NCBI GenBank assembly: GCA_965227215.1
Contig: OZ245729.1
Span: forward strand, 1,364,001 to 1,428,000
Reading direction: 5' to 3'
DNA: 64,000 nt
DNA from: Gracilimonas sp965227215
GTDB taxonomy: Bacteria; Bacteroidota; Rhodothermia; Balneolales; Balneolaceae
Positions 32,643 through 43,078 of this stretch are shown here, one piece after another. The translations under genes and the position numbers were made by a program. The notes under the pieces are model-generated. The model searched no databases. It saw nothing but the letters and a program-made list of their open reading frames with translations, and was not told the DNA's origin. Position 1 is the stretch's first letter, and each line of letters opens with the position of its first letter.

Positions 32643-35635
32643 GAATCTGTTTGGCTTAGCAATCTCTGTGCTTTTTGCTCAGCATCGGTACCGGGATAAT
32701 TATTGATTATTGAATTCAGGACGGTCATAGCCTCTCCACGATTACCCAGCCGGATATGGCACTCGGCTGTAGCGTACATAGATTCGGACACCCAGTAGTC
32801 GAACGCTTCGAAGAGGACTTTCACTTTGGCATACTCTTCAATTGCTGCATTAAACTCATCCTGCTCTTGTAGAATTTTACCGAGATAAAACTGAGCTTCA
32901 GCTCCAATTTCGGTAGTGCTTCTTTCAGCAATGGGAAATAGGAAGTCGTGGGCTTCGTCATAATTATCATTTGCCAGCGCTACTTTGCCCAACCCAACTT
33001 TGGCAGCTTCGTTATTCGCATTCACCTGTAAAGCCGACTCATATTCTTCCTTCGCCTGATCGATGTTATCTTGAGCTAAACTCGCATTCCCCATTCCCAC
33101 ATAGGCTTCCTGCCTGAACCGGGGAGCCGATTCCAACAATTGTGCATAATTAGCATGGGAGAGGCCATACTCACCCCGCTCAAAGTTTAATGTCCCCAAA
33201 GAGGTCAGTGCAGAAGATGCCAAATCATCATTCGGAAATTCATCCACAATGGTTTGGTAGGCAGTGATGGCGTTATCAATTTGATCCAGCTGACGGTATG
33301 CTTCTCCAAGGTTTGAGTAGGCTTCAGGCATAAGCCTTTCTGAATTGGTAACCCTCAGGTACTGGCGAAATTCCTTGATCGCATTTTCATAATCACCGGA
33401 TTGAAAGACATTCAATGCCTGTCGGTATCGCAACTGGTCGGCGGTAGAACTGGTTGGGTTATCGCTCAGGAATTCTTCCAAAATCACCGAACTGCTGTCA
33501 GATCTTCCCGCAGATAATTGTGCATATTGAATACCGTTTATCGCCTCGATGATATAACTGCTTCTCGAATAATCGTCCAGCACTTTTTGGTAAGCAGCTA
33601 TGGCACGCTCATACTCACCGGCATTGTAATAGGCATCCCCGATGTTGTATTGTGAACGTGCCGCCCAATCAGTTCCCGGATATTTATTTATCACCGTTTG
33701 AAATTCCTCGACCGCTTGTGAGTAATTGTTCGTATTCAGGTAAATGTAGGCCACATTATATTGCGCCTGCTCCCTCAATCTGCTGAAAGGATAGATTCTA
33801 AGTGTTTTCCGGAAGTTAGAAACTGCCTCAAAAGTACGCCCGGCCCGGTAATAGCTGTTTGCTATTTGGAACATAGCGTAATCGCCACCAGGTTCGGCTC
33901 CAATGGCTTTGTTGTAACTGGCTATTGCCTGCCGGTACTGACCTAATGCATAATAAGCATCACCCACACGCAGTTGGGTATCTGTGTCATATGGAAACAG
34001 TGCTGTTTCAGGCTTTTCATAATTTTCTAGAAAATCTTCCAGCGGACCTACTGCATTCTCATACTGCCCCATTTCAAAATAGCTCCAGCCCAGTGAGTAA
34101 AGAGCAGGGCCGGTCATTTCATTTTCAGGGTAATTTTCAGTGAACATCCGAAATCGTTGGGCTGCACGGCTGAATTGATTCATTTTGTAGTAACTGTCAG
34201 CGCTCCAGAACAACGCTTCTCTACCAACTTCAGAATCCGGGGTTTCTGCATAAACTGATTCAAATATAGGTTGGGCTTGTTGATAGGCCTGATTTCGATA
34301 TAAAATCCATGCTTTCTGGAAGCGTGCCTGCCGCTTTAGAGCCGGATCAATATTCCCCACCTTCTCAGCTTCTTCAAAAGCCTGAATGGCACGCGTATAT
34401 TCTGCATTTGCAAAAAAAGCTTCACCCAGCATAGTATATATTTTAGCCGGCTCCTCAAGTTCAACGTCACTTCGAACCAGATCTAATAATACTTCAATGG
34501 CTTCTCCATAAAGCGAAGCCTGAAAAGCCGACACCGACCATTCGTAATATGCTCGTTCAACCCAAAGTCCGTTTTTATAGCGCTCACCAAACTCACGAAA
34601 TGAATTAATGGACTTACGGTACTGGCCACCCAGCTTTTCATTTACCGCTTTATAGTATTGAGCTTTTCGCGCAACTTCGTCATCACCCACAGCCGCTTTG
34701 CCAAACGACTCTGCTGCCCAGTGATAAATTTCCTGTTTGTTATACACCCACCCTAAGCCATAATGAGCAATACGTTCCTGTGGGGTACCTTTTGTCATAT
34801 TGATATAGCGCAGATATGATTTTGAAGCAGCGTCATATTGCCCCAGGTAGTTCTGGCTTTCCGCAATCAGGAATACGGCTTTCTGTTGGGACTCACCTTC
34901 CAGGTAAGGCAACGCACTGTTTAACGCCTCAATGGCTTCTTCATATTTTCCCTGCATGTAGTACGACTCACCAAGGGCAGTACCCACACTACGGGTTATC
35001 TCCTTATTGGGATATCGCTCTTTGAGTACTTCAAAAGCTATGGAGGATGCATTATACTGCTGTTGTGATAGGTATAACCTTCCCCGTGCATACAGTGCTT
35101 TCGGGGCCCATTCCGAATCCGGGAAGTCATTGGCCAGTTCCATAAAGTAAACGCGGGAATCGGCATAATCTTCGTTTTCGGCCGCCGCTTCGGCTATCCA
35201 GTATTTCGTTTTTGCAGATTCCGTGTCTTTCATCCACGATTTTATGGCCTGCTGATAATAGTTGATAGCCTCATCATATCGACCCTGGTCCGTAAAACGA
35301 TGCCCCAGGTCTTTAAGCAGCTTCTCGGACAAATCACTTCCGGGATATTCTTGTACAAACTGCTTGTAGTAGGTTTCTATACCTGAAGAATCAACCCCGG
35401 TTTTAGCTCTCGCCAGATAAAAGTCCGATGAAATGCGCAGTTCATGGTTGGGATATTCGGAGCTAAACTGTTTAAATCGCTCAATGGCTTCTTCAAAAAA
35501 ACCATTCTCATATAGATTTATTCCTCTTTCATACAATTGGGTTGATGGTGATGGTATATCTTGTGCGGGGAGCACATTCACCAAAATTAATGTAATAAGA
35601 AAAGTAAGAAGGCTGCTTTTGGGGACGACGTGCAT
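32639..35635 (-). CDS. Large secreted tetratricopeptide-repeat protein
   Basis: 998 residues with a signal peptide (about 1-24, LLTFLITLILVNVLPAQ). The rest is almost entirely TPR units (more than twenty), such as YERGINLYENGFFEEAIERF, YLARAKTGV and the closely similar YNIGDAYYNAGEYERAIAAY. It probably acts as a periplasmic scaffold, as YbgF/BamD-like TPR proteins do in envelope assembly. No enzyme domain is seen. It is coupled to aroA by a 4-base overlap, but a functional link is not evident. Its size is unusual for a TPR protein. Confidence 0.9.
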   Translation of the reverse strand: MHVVPKSSLLTFLITLILVNVLPAQDIPSPSTQLYERGINLYENGFFEEAIERFKQFSSEYPNHELRISSDFYLARAKTGVDSSGIETYYKQFVQEYPGSDLSEKLLKDLGHRFTDQGRYDEAINYYQQAIKSWMKDTESAKTKYWIAEAAAENEDYADSRVYFMELANDFPDSEWAPKALYARGRLYLSQQQYNASSIAFEVLKERYPNKEITRSVGTALGESYYMQGKYEEAIEALNSALPYLEGESQQKAVFLIAESQNYLGQYDAASKSYLRYINMTKGTPQERIAHYGLGWVYNKQEIYHWAAESFGKAAVGDDEVARKAQYYKAVNEKLGGQYRKSINSFREFGERYKNGLWVERAYYEWSVSAFQASLYGEAIEVLLDLVRSDVELEEPAKIYTMLGEAFFANAEYTRAIQAFEEAEKVGNIDPALKRQARFQKAWILYRNQAYQQAQPIFESVYAETPDSEVGREALFWSADSYYKMNQFSRAAQRFRMFTENYPENEMTGPALYSLGWSYFEMGQYENAVGPLEDFLENYEKPETALFPYDTDTQLRVGDAYYALGQYRQAIASYNKAIGAEPGGDYAMFQIANSYYRAGRTFEAVSNFRKTLRIYPFSRLREQAQYNVAYIYLNTNNYSQAVEEFQTVINKYPGTDWAARSQYNIGDAYYNAGEYERAIAAYQKVLDDYSRSSYIIEAINGIQYAQLSAGRSDSSSVILEEFLSDNPTSSTADQLRYRQALNVFQSGDYENAIKEFRQYLRVTNSERLMPEAYSNLGEAYRQLDQIDNAITAYQTIVDEFPNDDLASSALTSLGTLNFERGEYGLSHANYAQLLESAPRFRQEAYVGMGNASLAQDNIDQAKEEYESALQVNANNEAAKVGLGKVALANDNYDEAHDFLFPIAERSTTEIGAEAQFYLGKILQEQDEFNAAIEEYAKVKVLFEAFDYWVSESMYATAECHIRLGNRGEAMTVLNSIINNYPGTDAEQKAQRLLSQTDS

Positions 35636-35671
35636 GAACTCGTCAGGATAAATAAGGTTAATTGTTACTTC

Positions 35672-36337
35672 TTATATGTCAAGATAGCGAATAAGTTCAT
35701 CCGCGCGGTCAGAAAAATTATGCTCCAGCACCTCGCTATTGGCTTCGGATGTAATTGTGTATCCAAAACGACGTAATCCTGCGCTTACAACTGATGAATC
35801 TTCGAGGTTTAATTTAAATGATACACGGTATGCCTTATTTTTGGCGTTGGGTTGTTGCACAGCCACACCCAATATCTTTGCCCCTTCCATTTCGATGATG
35901 CGTACCAAATCAGAAAGAGTAAAATCTACCTGGTCCAGTTCAACGGTTATAACAGATCCAAAACTTGAAAGGTTAAAAACATCACCGAGGGCACTTAATA
36001 CATCCCGTTTTTTAATCATTCCCTGGAATTTCATTTCCTTGTCAGTAACAGGAAGCAAAAATAGTTCCTTGGCCAGCATTATCCTGGATGCTTCAAATAA
36101 ATGCTGATTGGACGGCACAAATATAGGGTCTTCCAGTTCCACTTCAGAAAGCTGAACCCCTTCATCTACCACTTCAATCAGTTTGTCCAATGACGCCATA
36201 CCCACCACCTGATTATCGGCATCAACCACAGTAAATTTTGTAGTATGCAGCAGGTCGATCTTCATCAGTGCTGTAGCTACCGTGTCTTTAACCCGGAGGG
36301 GTGATATGTCTGTATTCAGGATTTCGTTAATTAACAT
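35672..36337 (-). CDS. CBS-domain protein with C-terminal ACT-like domain
   Basis: 221 residues. Two CBS motifs fill about 1-130 (ISPLRVKDTVATALMKIDLLH, GMASLDKLIEVVDEG, KELFLLPVTDKEMKFQGMIK), and an ACT-like part covers about 140-220 (SVITVELDQVDFTLSDLVRI). Such proteins usually sense adenosyl nucleotides or amino acids. It starts 6 bases after the hflX stop on the same strand and is probably co-transcribed. There is no membrane segment. Confidence 0.82.
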   Translation of the reverse strand: MLINEILNTDISPLRVKDTVATALMKIDLLHTTKFTVVDADNQVVGMASLDKLIEVVDEGVQLSEVELEDPIFVPSNQHLFEASRIMLAKELFLLPVTDKEMKFQGMIKKRDVLSALGDVFNLSSFGSVITVELDQVDFTLSDLVRIIEMEGAKILGVAVQQPNAKNKAYRVSFKLNLEDSSVVSAGLRRFGYTITSEANSEVLEHNFSDRADELIRYLDI

Positions 36338-36343
36338 AAGTGA

Positions 36344-37633
36344 CTATACAACTTCGCCGTTAGCACCAATAGTATCCAACAAATGGGATAATTGCTTAAA
36401 ATCTTTTTTGGCAATACTGAACGTTAATTCAACATCGGTACCTTCGTAGGTTTCCTCTTCAACGTTGGCGTTTTCATGAATAAAAGCAACTGCTTTGTAT
36501 TTTGAAACCGGAATTTGAAGCTTATGACGGCTGTAATCCAGCTCTATCATCTCTTCAATACTGCTCTCCAACTCTTTAAGGCCGATTCGCTGTTCTGCAG
36601 ACACAAACACCGCATTCGGATACATTCTTTTCATATCCGCAACCTGGTGTGCATCCATTTTATCCACTTTATTGAACACTAAAATGGTTCTTTTGTTTGT
36701 AGCTTCAATTTCTTCCAGTGTCTCTTCTACTACCTCTATGTATTCCTGAGCCATTTTGGAAGATGCATCCACCACATGTAATAATATATCCGCCTCCCGA
36801 ACTTCATCTAAAGTAGATTTAAAACTTTCTACCAGGTTATGGGGCAGTTTACGAATAAAACCTACCGTATCAGACAGGAGCACCGAATGGTTTTCAAGCT
36901 CATGACGACGAACGGTGGAGTCCAGAGTAGCAAAAAGACGATCTTCGGCAAACACGCCTGTTTCTGTGAGTGCGTTCATTAGAGTCGATTTCCCGGCATT
37001 GGTATATCCAACCAGCGAGACTCTATTCATCCCCTCACGCCCTTTTCGCTGCGTGGTTCGCTGCTTACTTAGTTTTTCGAGCTTCTCTTTAAGCACAGCA
37101 ATGCGCCGGCCAATTAATCTTCTGTCGGTTTCAATCTGGGTTTCACCCGGACCTTTTGTACCAATTCCCCCTTTTTGCCGGGAAAGGTGAGTCCAGTATC
37201 GGGTTAATCGGGGGAGAAGATATTCAAGTTGGGCAAGTTCTACCTGCGTTTTGGCAGCTGCCGTTTTAGCGCGGGCAGCAAAAATATCAAGAATGAGTGA
37301 ACTTCGATCCAGTACCTTGGCATCCGTTCCTTTTTCTACATTTCGAATCTGCGTGGGAGAAAGATCATCATCAAAAATGACCGTGTCGATGCGCTCCTCT
37401 CCCATAATGCGTTTCAGCTCGTTGAGTTTACCTTTACCGATGTAAGTAGAGGGATCGGGGTGAGTTTTATTCTGAAGTACTTTTTCAACGGTAATTCCCC
37501 CGGCTGTATCGGCAAGAAGTTCGAGTTCGTCTAAATATTCTTCGGCCTGAAATCTCGTGGTTTCAGGTCCATACAAACCTACCAATACAACTCGTTCTCG
37601 TTCTATATCGGAATTTTTAACGTCGTCTAACAA
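36344..37633 (-). CDS. hflX: GTPase HflX
   Basis: 429 residues. It is a ribosome-associated GTPase that rescues or splits stalled ribosomes under stress. The N-terminal HflX domain (about 12-195, with DPSTYIGKGKLNEL and QIETDRRLIGRRI) precedes the G domain with GYTNAGKST (209-217), the switch DTVGFIRKLPHNLVESF and NKVDKMD. The start is a TTG at 37631-37633: the in-frame stop just upstream leaves no ATG before residue 77, and the listed N-terminus aligns with the family. It lies in a run with a membrane PH-like gene upstream and a CBS protein downstream. Confidence 0.94.
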   Translation of the reverse strand: MLDDVKNSDIERERVVLVGLYGPETTRFQAEEYLDELELLADTAGGITVEKVLQNKTHPDPSTYIGKGKLNELKRIMGEERIDTVIFDDDLSPTQIRNVEKGTDAKVLDRSSLILDIFAARAKTAAAKTQVELAQLEYLLPRLTRYWTHLSRQKGGIGTKGPGETQIETDRRLIGRRIAVLKEKLEKLSKQRTTQRKGREGMNRVSLVGYTNAGKSTLMNALTETGVFAEDRLFATLDSTVRRHELENHSVLLSDTVGFIRKLPHNLVESFKSTLDEVREADILLHVVDASSKMAQEYIEVVEETLEEIEATNKRTILVFNKVDKMDAHQVADMKRMYPNAVFVSAEQRIGLKELESSIEEMIELDYSRHKLQIPVSKYKAVAFIHENANVEEETYEGTDVELTFSIAKKDFKQLSHLLDTIGANGEVV

Positions 37634-37649
37634 ATGGGTGTTTTCTTAA

Positions 37650-38234
37650 TTAGTCTTCTTGAATTCTCTTGAGGTCGATATCGGGTATCGCTTGTCCTTC
37701 AAACTTATTTTCCAGTTTCAAAGATACAATTTTTTTCACTGCTTTATATCGGTTCTCGGGTACAAATAGTTTTAGCTGCTTATACCCCTCAGCCAGTGGC
37801 TTATCCATTTCAGAGTAATTAAACAGGTATTCCACGCCATTTTTATCCGGCCTTGCCACATAATCCAGAATTTGAAACCATGGAATGGTTTGAGAGGGTT
37901 CGTTAATGTTCTTCACAATGCCATAGTCAGTGATGTAATACTTGGAGGCCAGGTAACTGGAAATAAACCACATGATACCTATCCACAGGTAAGCAAAGAA
38001 GATTGGAAACCGGGCAATATCTCCAGTAAAAAGTACAGTAGCCGACAGCCCCAGTACAATTCCTAAAAATACGGTAGCAAACAACGGATACCCCCGCAGC
38101 TTTCCGGCCCGCCAACTCAGGCGCACTTTCCGCAATCGGAGTTTATTCTGAAAAGAATATCCGGCAAGTAACGTAGATGCAATGGTAAACATCACAATAA
38201 CGCCACGAAAAAAAAGCGAGAGTATCTCTTCCAT
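37650..38234 (-). CDS. Membrane protein with C-terminal PH-like domain, unknown function
   Basis: 194 residues. It has about three membrane helices (around 9-25, 51-70 and 76-95), followed by a cytoplasmic region (ASKYYITDYGIVKNINEPSQ, TIPWFQILDYVARPDKNGVEY) that resembles a small PH/bPH domain, though the match is weak. The start overlaps the last base of the BatA-like gene stop (TAATG), and hflX follows after 16 bases, so it belongs to a four-gene minus-strand run with the BatA-like, hflX and CBS genes. Confidence 0.7.
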   Translation of the reverse strand: MEEILSLFFRGVIVMFTIASTLLAGYSFQNKLRLRKVRLSWRAGKLRGYPLFATVFLGIVLGLSATVLFTGDIARFPIFFAYLWIGIMWFISSYLASKYYITDYGIVKNINEPSQTIPWFQILDYVARPDKNGVEYLFNYSEMDKPLAEGYKQLKLFVPENRYKAVKKIVSLKLENKFEGQAIPDIDLKRIQED

Positions 38235-40336
38235 TAACTTACGGTTTCAGCTTTATACCATATTGATACTACCGATTCTGCTATTAAAAATAACAAGCCT
38301 GCCAACATAAACCAGCTCCATATTTCTTTTCCAAAACCTGAGGCCATAATTTCGTTTTGTAATTCTTCCTCATTGAGCTCTGCTGTTTGAACCCAGCTTA
38401 TTTCTGCACCTTCCATCAAATTTTCAAGCTGCTGTTCATTTGTTTCTGAAAAATCAGACTCCTCGGAACTGAGGTTGGCCGACAATACATATTGCTTATT
38501 CCTATCGGTGACGGTAACCCATCCGGGTGTCCATTCTTCTGCCGGATATCGAAGCCGGATTCCGGATGAAACTACATCCACGGTTGGCTTTATCTCGTCT
38601 TCTTCCACTTTAATAACGGCATTATCTCCGTTAATGTTTCCTCTCCAGCTAAATGTATTCCCCAACTGGTGATTGGCGAACCCTCCCTGATCGGACGAAG
38701 CCGAATACAGCAGTATGCGATAATAGAATGGAGCAAAAAGAGGCTTAACCGGAAAGTTAGACCAGCCCGGATCGTTTCCTATAGTTGCGATAAGCAGGCT
38801 TCCTTCACCAAATCGTTTTTCATGAACCAAAACATCCCCATTGTTCATGTTCAATAAATCGAAACCGGTACCCGAGGAGTTCGTCATTAACTTCAGATAA
38901 TAATAAATGTCGGGATTGGTAAACCTCAGCTGTTCATTTTGCTCGCGTTCGAATAGTCCGGTAAAGGCGGGATGATCTTCAAGTAATTCATCTGCTGTAG
39001 CTACCGCACTAAAGGAGGCGTATTCTCCCTGTATCCCCGCAAATCGACCTGCATTAAACTGTGCAAAAAGGCTGTTGTAATTATTGATATTCCCATTTTC
39101 GGATGGAAAAAACACCACACCTCCTCCATTTTGCACATATTCCTGAAGGGCCTGAAAACTGTATTCAGGGATCGATTCTACCCCATCCAGCAGAACCGCA
39201 TCAAATTCGCTGAGGTTTGCGGTTTCAAAAATATCAGGGTTTGCTTCCTGGTAAGTAAGCTGAGCATCATTTTCCCCGGCAACTCGAAGCATAGCCCCGG
39301 TATAAGAAATAAACTGCGGGTTTCTGTTCTCCTCACTTACCCACAATATATTGCGTGTTTCAGGTACCTGAACGGTAAAGTAATACTCATTATCAGGTTG
39401 AAATTCATCTCCTTCAATAACCAACTTTCCTTTGGATGAACCTGTTTGGGATGGAGTGATTTCAAACGTGTATGTCTTTCTCTCATTGGGCGCCAGAGCT
39501 ATGGAATACTGACCGGCATTTTGTCCTTCAAATTCCAGCGACACAAATTGATTTACCGCTGCCACATCGCTTTCATTAGCCAACTCCACATTCAGGGTAA
39601 ATGGAATATTGTTGCCAATCATGTTAGTGGAAGTAGAAATATCAGCAATCATCGTGTTTTGGACATCTACTTCTCCCACATCAATAATACTGATTGAGAC
39701 GTCTTCCATCTCCAGATCTTGCAAGTCATCGAGCTGACTGAGTTGGCCGTCTGTGATCACAAAAATATTCTTGTTCTGGTAGGGCGCTTCCCTGACTGAT
39801 TCAATTAACCCCGACAACCTGCTCAATATAAAATTACCGGACGATTTAATTTCCACCTCATCCACGGTTCTAAGCAAGTTGGCCCGGCTCAGAATGTTGC
39901 TGTATTCTCCCTCACCGTTCGTAAGCTGCAGCATGAACCGGTCCTCATCTTTGGCTGAACTTTCAATATCTCCGATAATTTCCCGGGCATATTCAAATAA
40001 AGGACCTTGCTTCCCGATTCTCGACATACTTATACTATTGTCGAGCAAAATTGCGTTTAATGTCGGTGCTTGTGTTGTTCCTCCATCTGATAGTCCGGGT
40101 GGCAAAAAAGGACGTGCAAGCACCAGTGCCAGACTGGCTATGGCCAGTAATCGTAGTATCAAAAGCAGATATCGCTTAATACGAATTCGCCGGATGGTGG
40201 TATTCTTCAGTTCCTGAAAAAATGCCAGTGTGGAAAAGGCTACTTTTTGCGGACGTTTGAGGTTTAGCAAGTGGATGAGCAGGGGTAAACCCACTGCTAT
40301 TAAGGCAAATAAAAAAATTGGATTTAGAAAAATCAT
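38234..40336 (-). CDS. BatA/VWA-type membrane protein
   Basis: 700 residues. The N-terminal BatA (aerotolerance-regulator) domain begins FLNPIFLFALIAVGLPLLIH and includes KRPQKVAFSTLAFFQEL, followed by a second helix (LLLILRLLAIASLALVLA). A von Willebrand A domain has the MIDAS start LLDNSISMS (about 100-108) and continues to about 215. The middle region resembles a glutamine-amidotransferase-like domain (VLLDGVESIPEYSFQALQEY). A C-terminal helix (FMLAGLLFLIAESVVSIW) anchors it. Such proteins occur beside BatB-type and MoxR genes; here none is adjacent. Its function is probably periplasmic envelope stress. Confidence 0.88.
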   Translation of the reverse strand: MIFLNPIFLFALIAVGLPLLIHLLNLKRPQKVAFSTLAFFQELKNTTIRRIRIKRYLLLILRLLAIASLALVLARPFLPPGLSDGGTTQAPTLNAILLDNSISMSRIGKQGPLFEYAREIIGDIESSAKDEDRFMLQLTNGEGEYSNILSRANLLRTVDEVEIKSSGNFILSRLSGLIESVREAPYQNKNIFVITDGQLSQLDDLQDLEMEDVSISIIDVGEVDVQNTMIADISTSTNMIGNNIPFTLNVELANESDVAAVNQFVSLEFEGQNAGQYSIALAPNERKTYTFEITPSQTGSSKGKLVIEGDEFQPDNEYYFTVQVPETRNILWVSEENRNPQFISYTGAMLRVAGENDAQLTYQEANPDIFETANLSEFDAVLLDGVESIPEYSFQALQEYVQNGGGVVFFPSENGNINNYNSLFAQFNAGRFAGIQGEYASFSAVATADELLEDHPAFTGLFEREQNEQLRFTNPDIYYYLKLMTNSSGTGFDLLNMNNGDVLVHEKRFGEGSLLIATIGNDPGWSNFPVKPLFAPFYYRILLYSASSDQGGFANHQLGNTFSWRGNINGDNAVIKVEEDEIKPTVDVVSSGIRLRYPAEEWTPGWVTVTDRNKQYVLSANLSSEESDFSETNEQQLENLMEGAEISWVQTAELNEEELQNEIMASGFGKEIWSWFMLAGLLFLIAESVVSIWYKAETVS

Positions 40337-40444
40337 TTAGCGCTCAAAAAATGTTACCTTTATTTCTTTGATACGGAACTTTTTATGGTTCCGGAAATTA
40401 GCCAATACAGAACCAAGACTTAAACAGCTTATTATTTCTTATTG

Positions 40445-43078
40445 ATGCAACGCCTTTTTCAACTCTTAATTACTTTTTTTTCCATCAGCCTTTTAGCCGC
40501 TTGTTCATCCGTTCCGAATAATGAATGGTTTGCACTGATTCCCGAGGAATCCACTTTTGTAGTAGTTCCAGAGGATGGTTTGAATGTACAAGATATCATA
40601 ACCAAAGAGTATGCTACTTATCTCGATGATTTAACTCCTTCGGCTCTGCAACAAGTTGCCGGCTTAGATTCTGAAATGGATAACCCGTTAAGCATAAAAG
40701 CTGTTGCCCTTTATCCGGCCACTTCCCTTCATTCAGATTTTTTGTGGATTACGGGTTCTCCTTCTACAAATTTAAGCCAATGGGCATCCAGGTTTTATCA
40801 GCCATTTACTCAAAACAACTACGAATTTAAGGGGTTTGTCATTCATAAATTGTTTTTCAACAAAGCAGAAATTTATGCTACACAGGTAAGCGACTACCTT
40901 ATTTTATCGGAGTCGAGCCTGATCATAGAAAACTCGTTGCGTGCATTTCTTGGTGAAAAACCATCCATTCAGCTTCAACAAAACCCACCGGCATCAACAC
41001 TTGTACTAAATACCCCGGAGTTAGATCATTGGGTTGAACAGTTTGCAACGGTCATTAACCGTCCGGCTGTAATGTCTTCTTTCTCCGGAACCAAGCCCGC
41101 TGCTTTTACTTTCGATTCGTATTCAGATTCGACCCAAAACATTCAGCTTTCGGGAAAAATTGAACTCACCGAAGGGCAGCATTCTGTGTTAGTAGATGCT
41201 TTTTCTTATGAGAATAAACCCATTACCCTCGACCGACACATAGCCAGCAATGCGGCAGCTTTTGCACTATTCCGCCTGCCTCCTGTATCAGTTCCTGTAG
41301 AGCCGACCAACACCATCACCACTAAACTTGACTCGGTGCTGCTTGCGAACATTAGCATGTACCAAAATCTGGCTAGCACACTGTCTTCAGAATTTGCTTT
41401 CGAAGCCTTCCCGGAATCCGGGTTACTTTCTACGGGCGAGTTTTTATTTATGAGGAAACTAAACGATCGAAATTCTTTCCGCAGTCAATTAAATCGTTTG
41501 GTCCGAGAAGGGCTCATTAACTTTCAGGATAACACCTATCAGATAAGCAGCAGCGTGATGGGCAAACTGATTGGGTCCGAAATGAGTACGCTAAGGGATT
41601 TCTACCTTTCCTTTTCAAATGATGTGGTAGCTATCGCAAAACGAAAAGGACTGGCTGAAAGTGTAAATGCCGACCGAATTCGCCGGAGGGTCATTTATTA
41701 TGACGAAACCTATTCAACCGTTCGGAACAACCTGCCTGAGGAGGTTAGTGGCTTTGTGTGGTCAGCTTCGAACGATTTTCTGCAATTCATCAGACCGTAT
41801 GTAAAAACCGAGAATTCAATTGCAGGATTACTCAGTCGCTTCGACATCACTTCGATGACGATGACTGCCGGTAATAATGCTGTTGATTTTACTCTGAATT
41901 CTTACTCCAAAGAGGGTTCAAGCCTTCCGTATGAAGAACTATGGGTAATGCCACTTTCCAATTTTGAGCTAAGTGGAAAACCTGTCTTAGGGGACATTGT
42001 TGGAAGCAGTACGGATGAAATCATCTTTTCAACTCAGGATGGCAGAGTGATGGCTCTTGCTCTGGATGGCACCATTGCCATGCAAACATCAACAGATGGA
42101 CTTACACCGATTGGCGGGCCGCAATTATACGACTGGTACGGTAACGGACAGCAAATCATTTTTCTGGCGGCGGGCTCAAAAATCTTTGCCTGGAACGAGA
42201 ACGGCAACCTACTCCCACGTTTCCCACTTGATATGAACGAGCCGATTACCGCCCCTATCCTGGTACAGGATGTACTCAGAAATGGAGTTCCGGAAATTGT
42301 TGTTGCCACTGAAGACCGTAAAGTACATGTACTTGATGGCAGGGGTGAAAACGTTCGCGGATGGCCACAAAACACAAATGCCACCGTTCAATCGCAGCCG
42401 GTATTTTCCCTGTTAGACGATGTGTGGTCGGTTTGGGCTTTTTCTGAAAATGCCTTGCATAGCTGGTTGCGAAGTGGTACTACCCGTCCCGGATACCCAC
42501 AATTTGTTAATGCCCGCTTTACCAATTCTCCCCTGGTATTCAAAAACCAGGTAACAGCCAGCGCCGCCGATGGCTATCTTTACTCATTGGGCATTGAACC
42601 GGTTTTCAGCGATTCTCTGGCAACTACCATTTCGGAAGATTCTGTCTCAATTCGATCGCTATATGTAGCTAATAACGAGCTTTCATCCGTTGATTATCGC
42701 GAGAACATTTTACTCAGAGACAGTACCGGATTTTTCCGGAATGATTTATTGATAACCCAAAGTTTGAATGGCTCATTGTTCCTGTACAATAAAGAAGGGG
42801 AGCTACGATTTACAAAAAGTCTGGGTCAGCCTGCTTCAACCACATTCACGCCACAGCTTATCGACATTAATGCCGATAATACTCTTGAGCTTGTTGCCCT
42901 TGCTGAATTCGGCCGACTTTATGCATGGGAAATACTTACCGGTGAACGTTTATTCGGAATACCTACATCCGGGATGAAGTATCCTATCATTACCGATTTA
43001 AATGGTGATGGCCAGAAGGAGCTGATTGCTCAAACAAGAGAGGGCCTTCGCTGCTGGACGATTAACAGGGAGAATTAG
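40445..43078 (+). CDS. Large lipoprotein, DUF3352-like N-terminus and C-terminal beta-propeller
   Basis: 877 residues from the ATG at 40445. A signal peptide with lipobox SLLAAC (Cys about 20) predicts a lipid-anchored, periplasmic or surface protein. The N-terminal half (about 20-500) resembles DUF3352 only loosely. The C-terminal half (about 520-875) repeats blade-like motifs such as GRVMALALDGTIA, GSKIFAWNENGNLLPRF and HVLDGRGENVRGWP, and the calcium-type loop DLNGDGQKELIA, as in FG-GAP/PQQ-like propellers. Function unknown. It is divergent from the BatA-like gene and convergent with the epimerase gene, with an inverted repeat block at 43075-43252. Confidence 0.8.
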   Translation: MQRLFQLLITFFSISLLAACSSVPNNEWFALIPEESTFVVVPEDGLNVQDIITKEYATYLDDLTPSALQQVAGLDSEMDNPLSIKAVALYPATSLHSDFLWITGSPSTNLSQWASRFYQPFTQNNYEFKGFVIHKLFFNKAEIYATQVSDYLILSESSLIIENSLRAFLGEKPSIQLQQNPPASTLVLNTPELDHWVEQFATVINRPAVMSSFSGTKPAAFTFDSYSDSTQNIQLSGKIELTEGQHSVLVDAFSYENKPITLDRHIASNAAAFALFRLPPVSVPVEPTNTITTKLDSVLLANISMYQNLASTLSSEFAFEAFPESGLLSTGEFLFMRKLNDRNSFRSQLNRLVREGLINFQDNTYQISSSVMGKLIGSEMSTLRDFYLSFSNDVVAIAKRKGLAESVNADRIRRRVIYYDETYSTVRNNLPEEVSGFVWSASNDFLQFIRPYVKTENSIAGLLSRFDITSMTMTAGNNAVDFTLNSYSKEGSSLPYEELWVMPLSNFELSGKPVLGDIVGSSTDEIIFSTQDGRVMALALDGTIAMQTSTDGLTPIGGPQLYDWYGNGQQIIFLAAGSKIFAWNENGNLLPRFPLDMNEPITAPILVQDVLRNGVPEIVVATEDRKVHVLDGRGENVRGWPQNTNATVQSQPVFSLLDDVWSVWAFSENALHSWLRSGTTRPGYPQFVNARFTNSPLVFKNQVTASAADGYLYSLGIEPVFSDSLATTISEDSVSIRSLYVANNELSSVDYRENILLRDSTGFFRNDLLITQSLNGSLFLYNKEGELRFTKSLGQPASTTFTPQLIDINADNTLELVALAEFGRLYAWEILTGERLFGIPTSGMKYPIITDLNGDGQKELIAQTREGLRCWTINREN

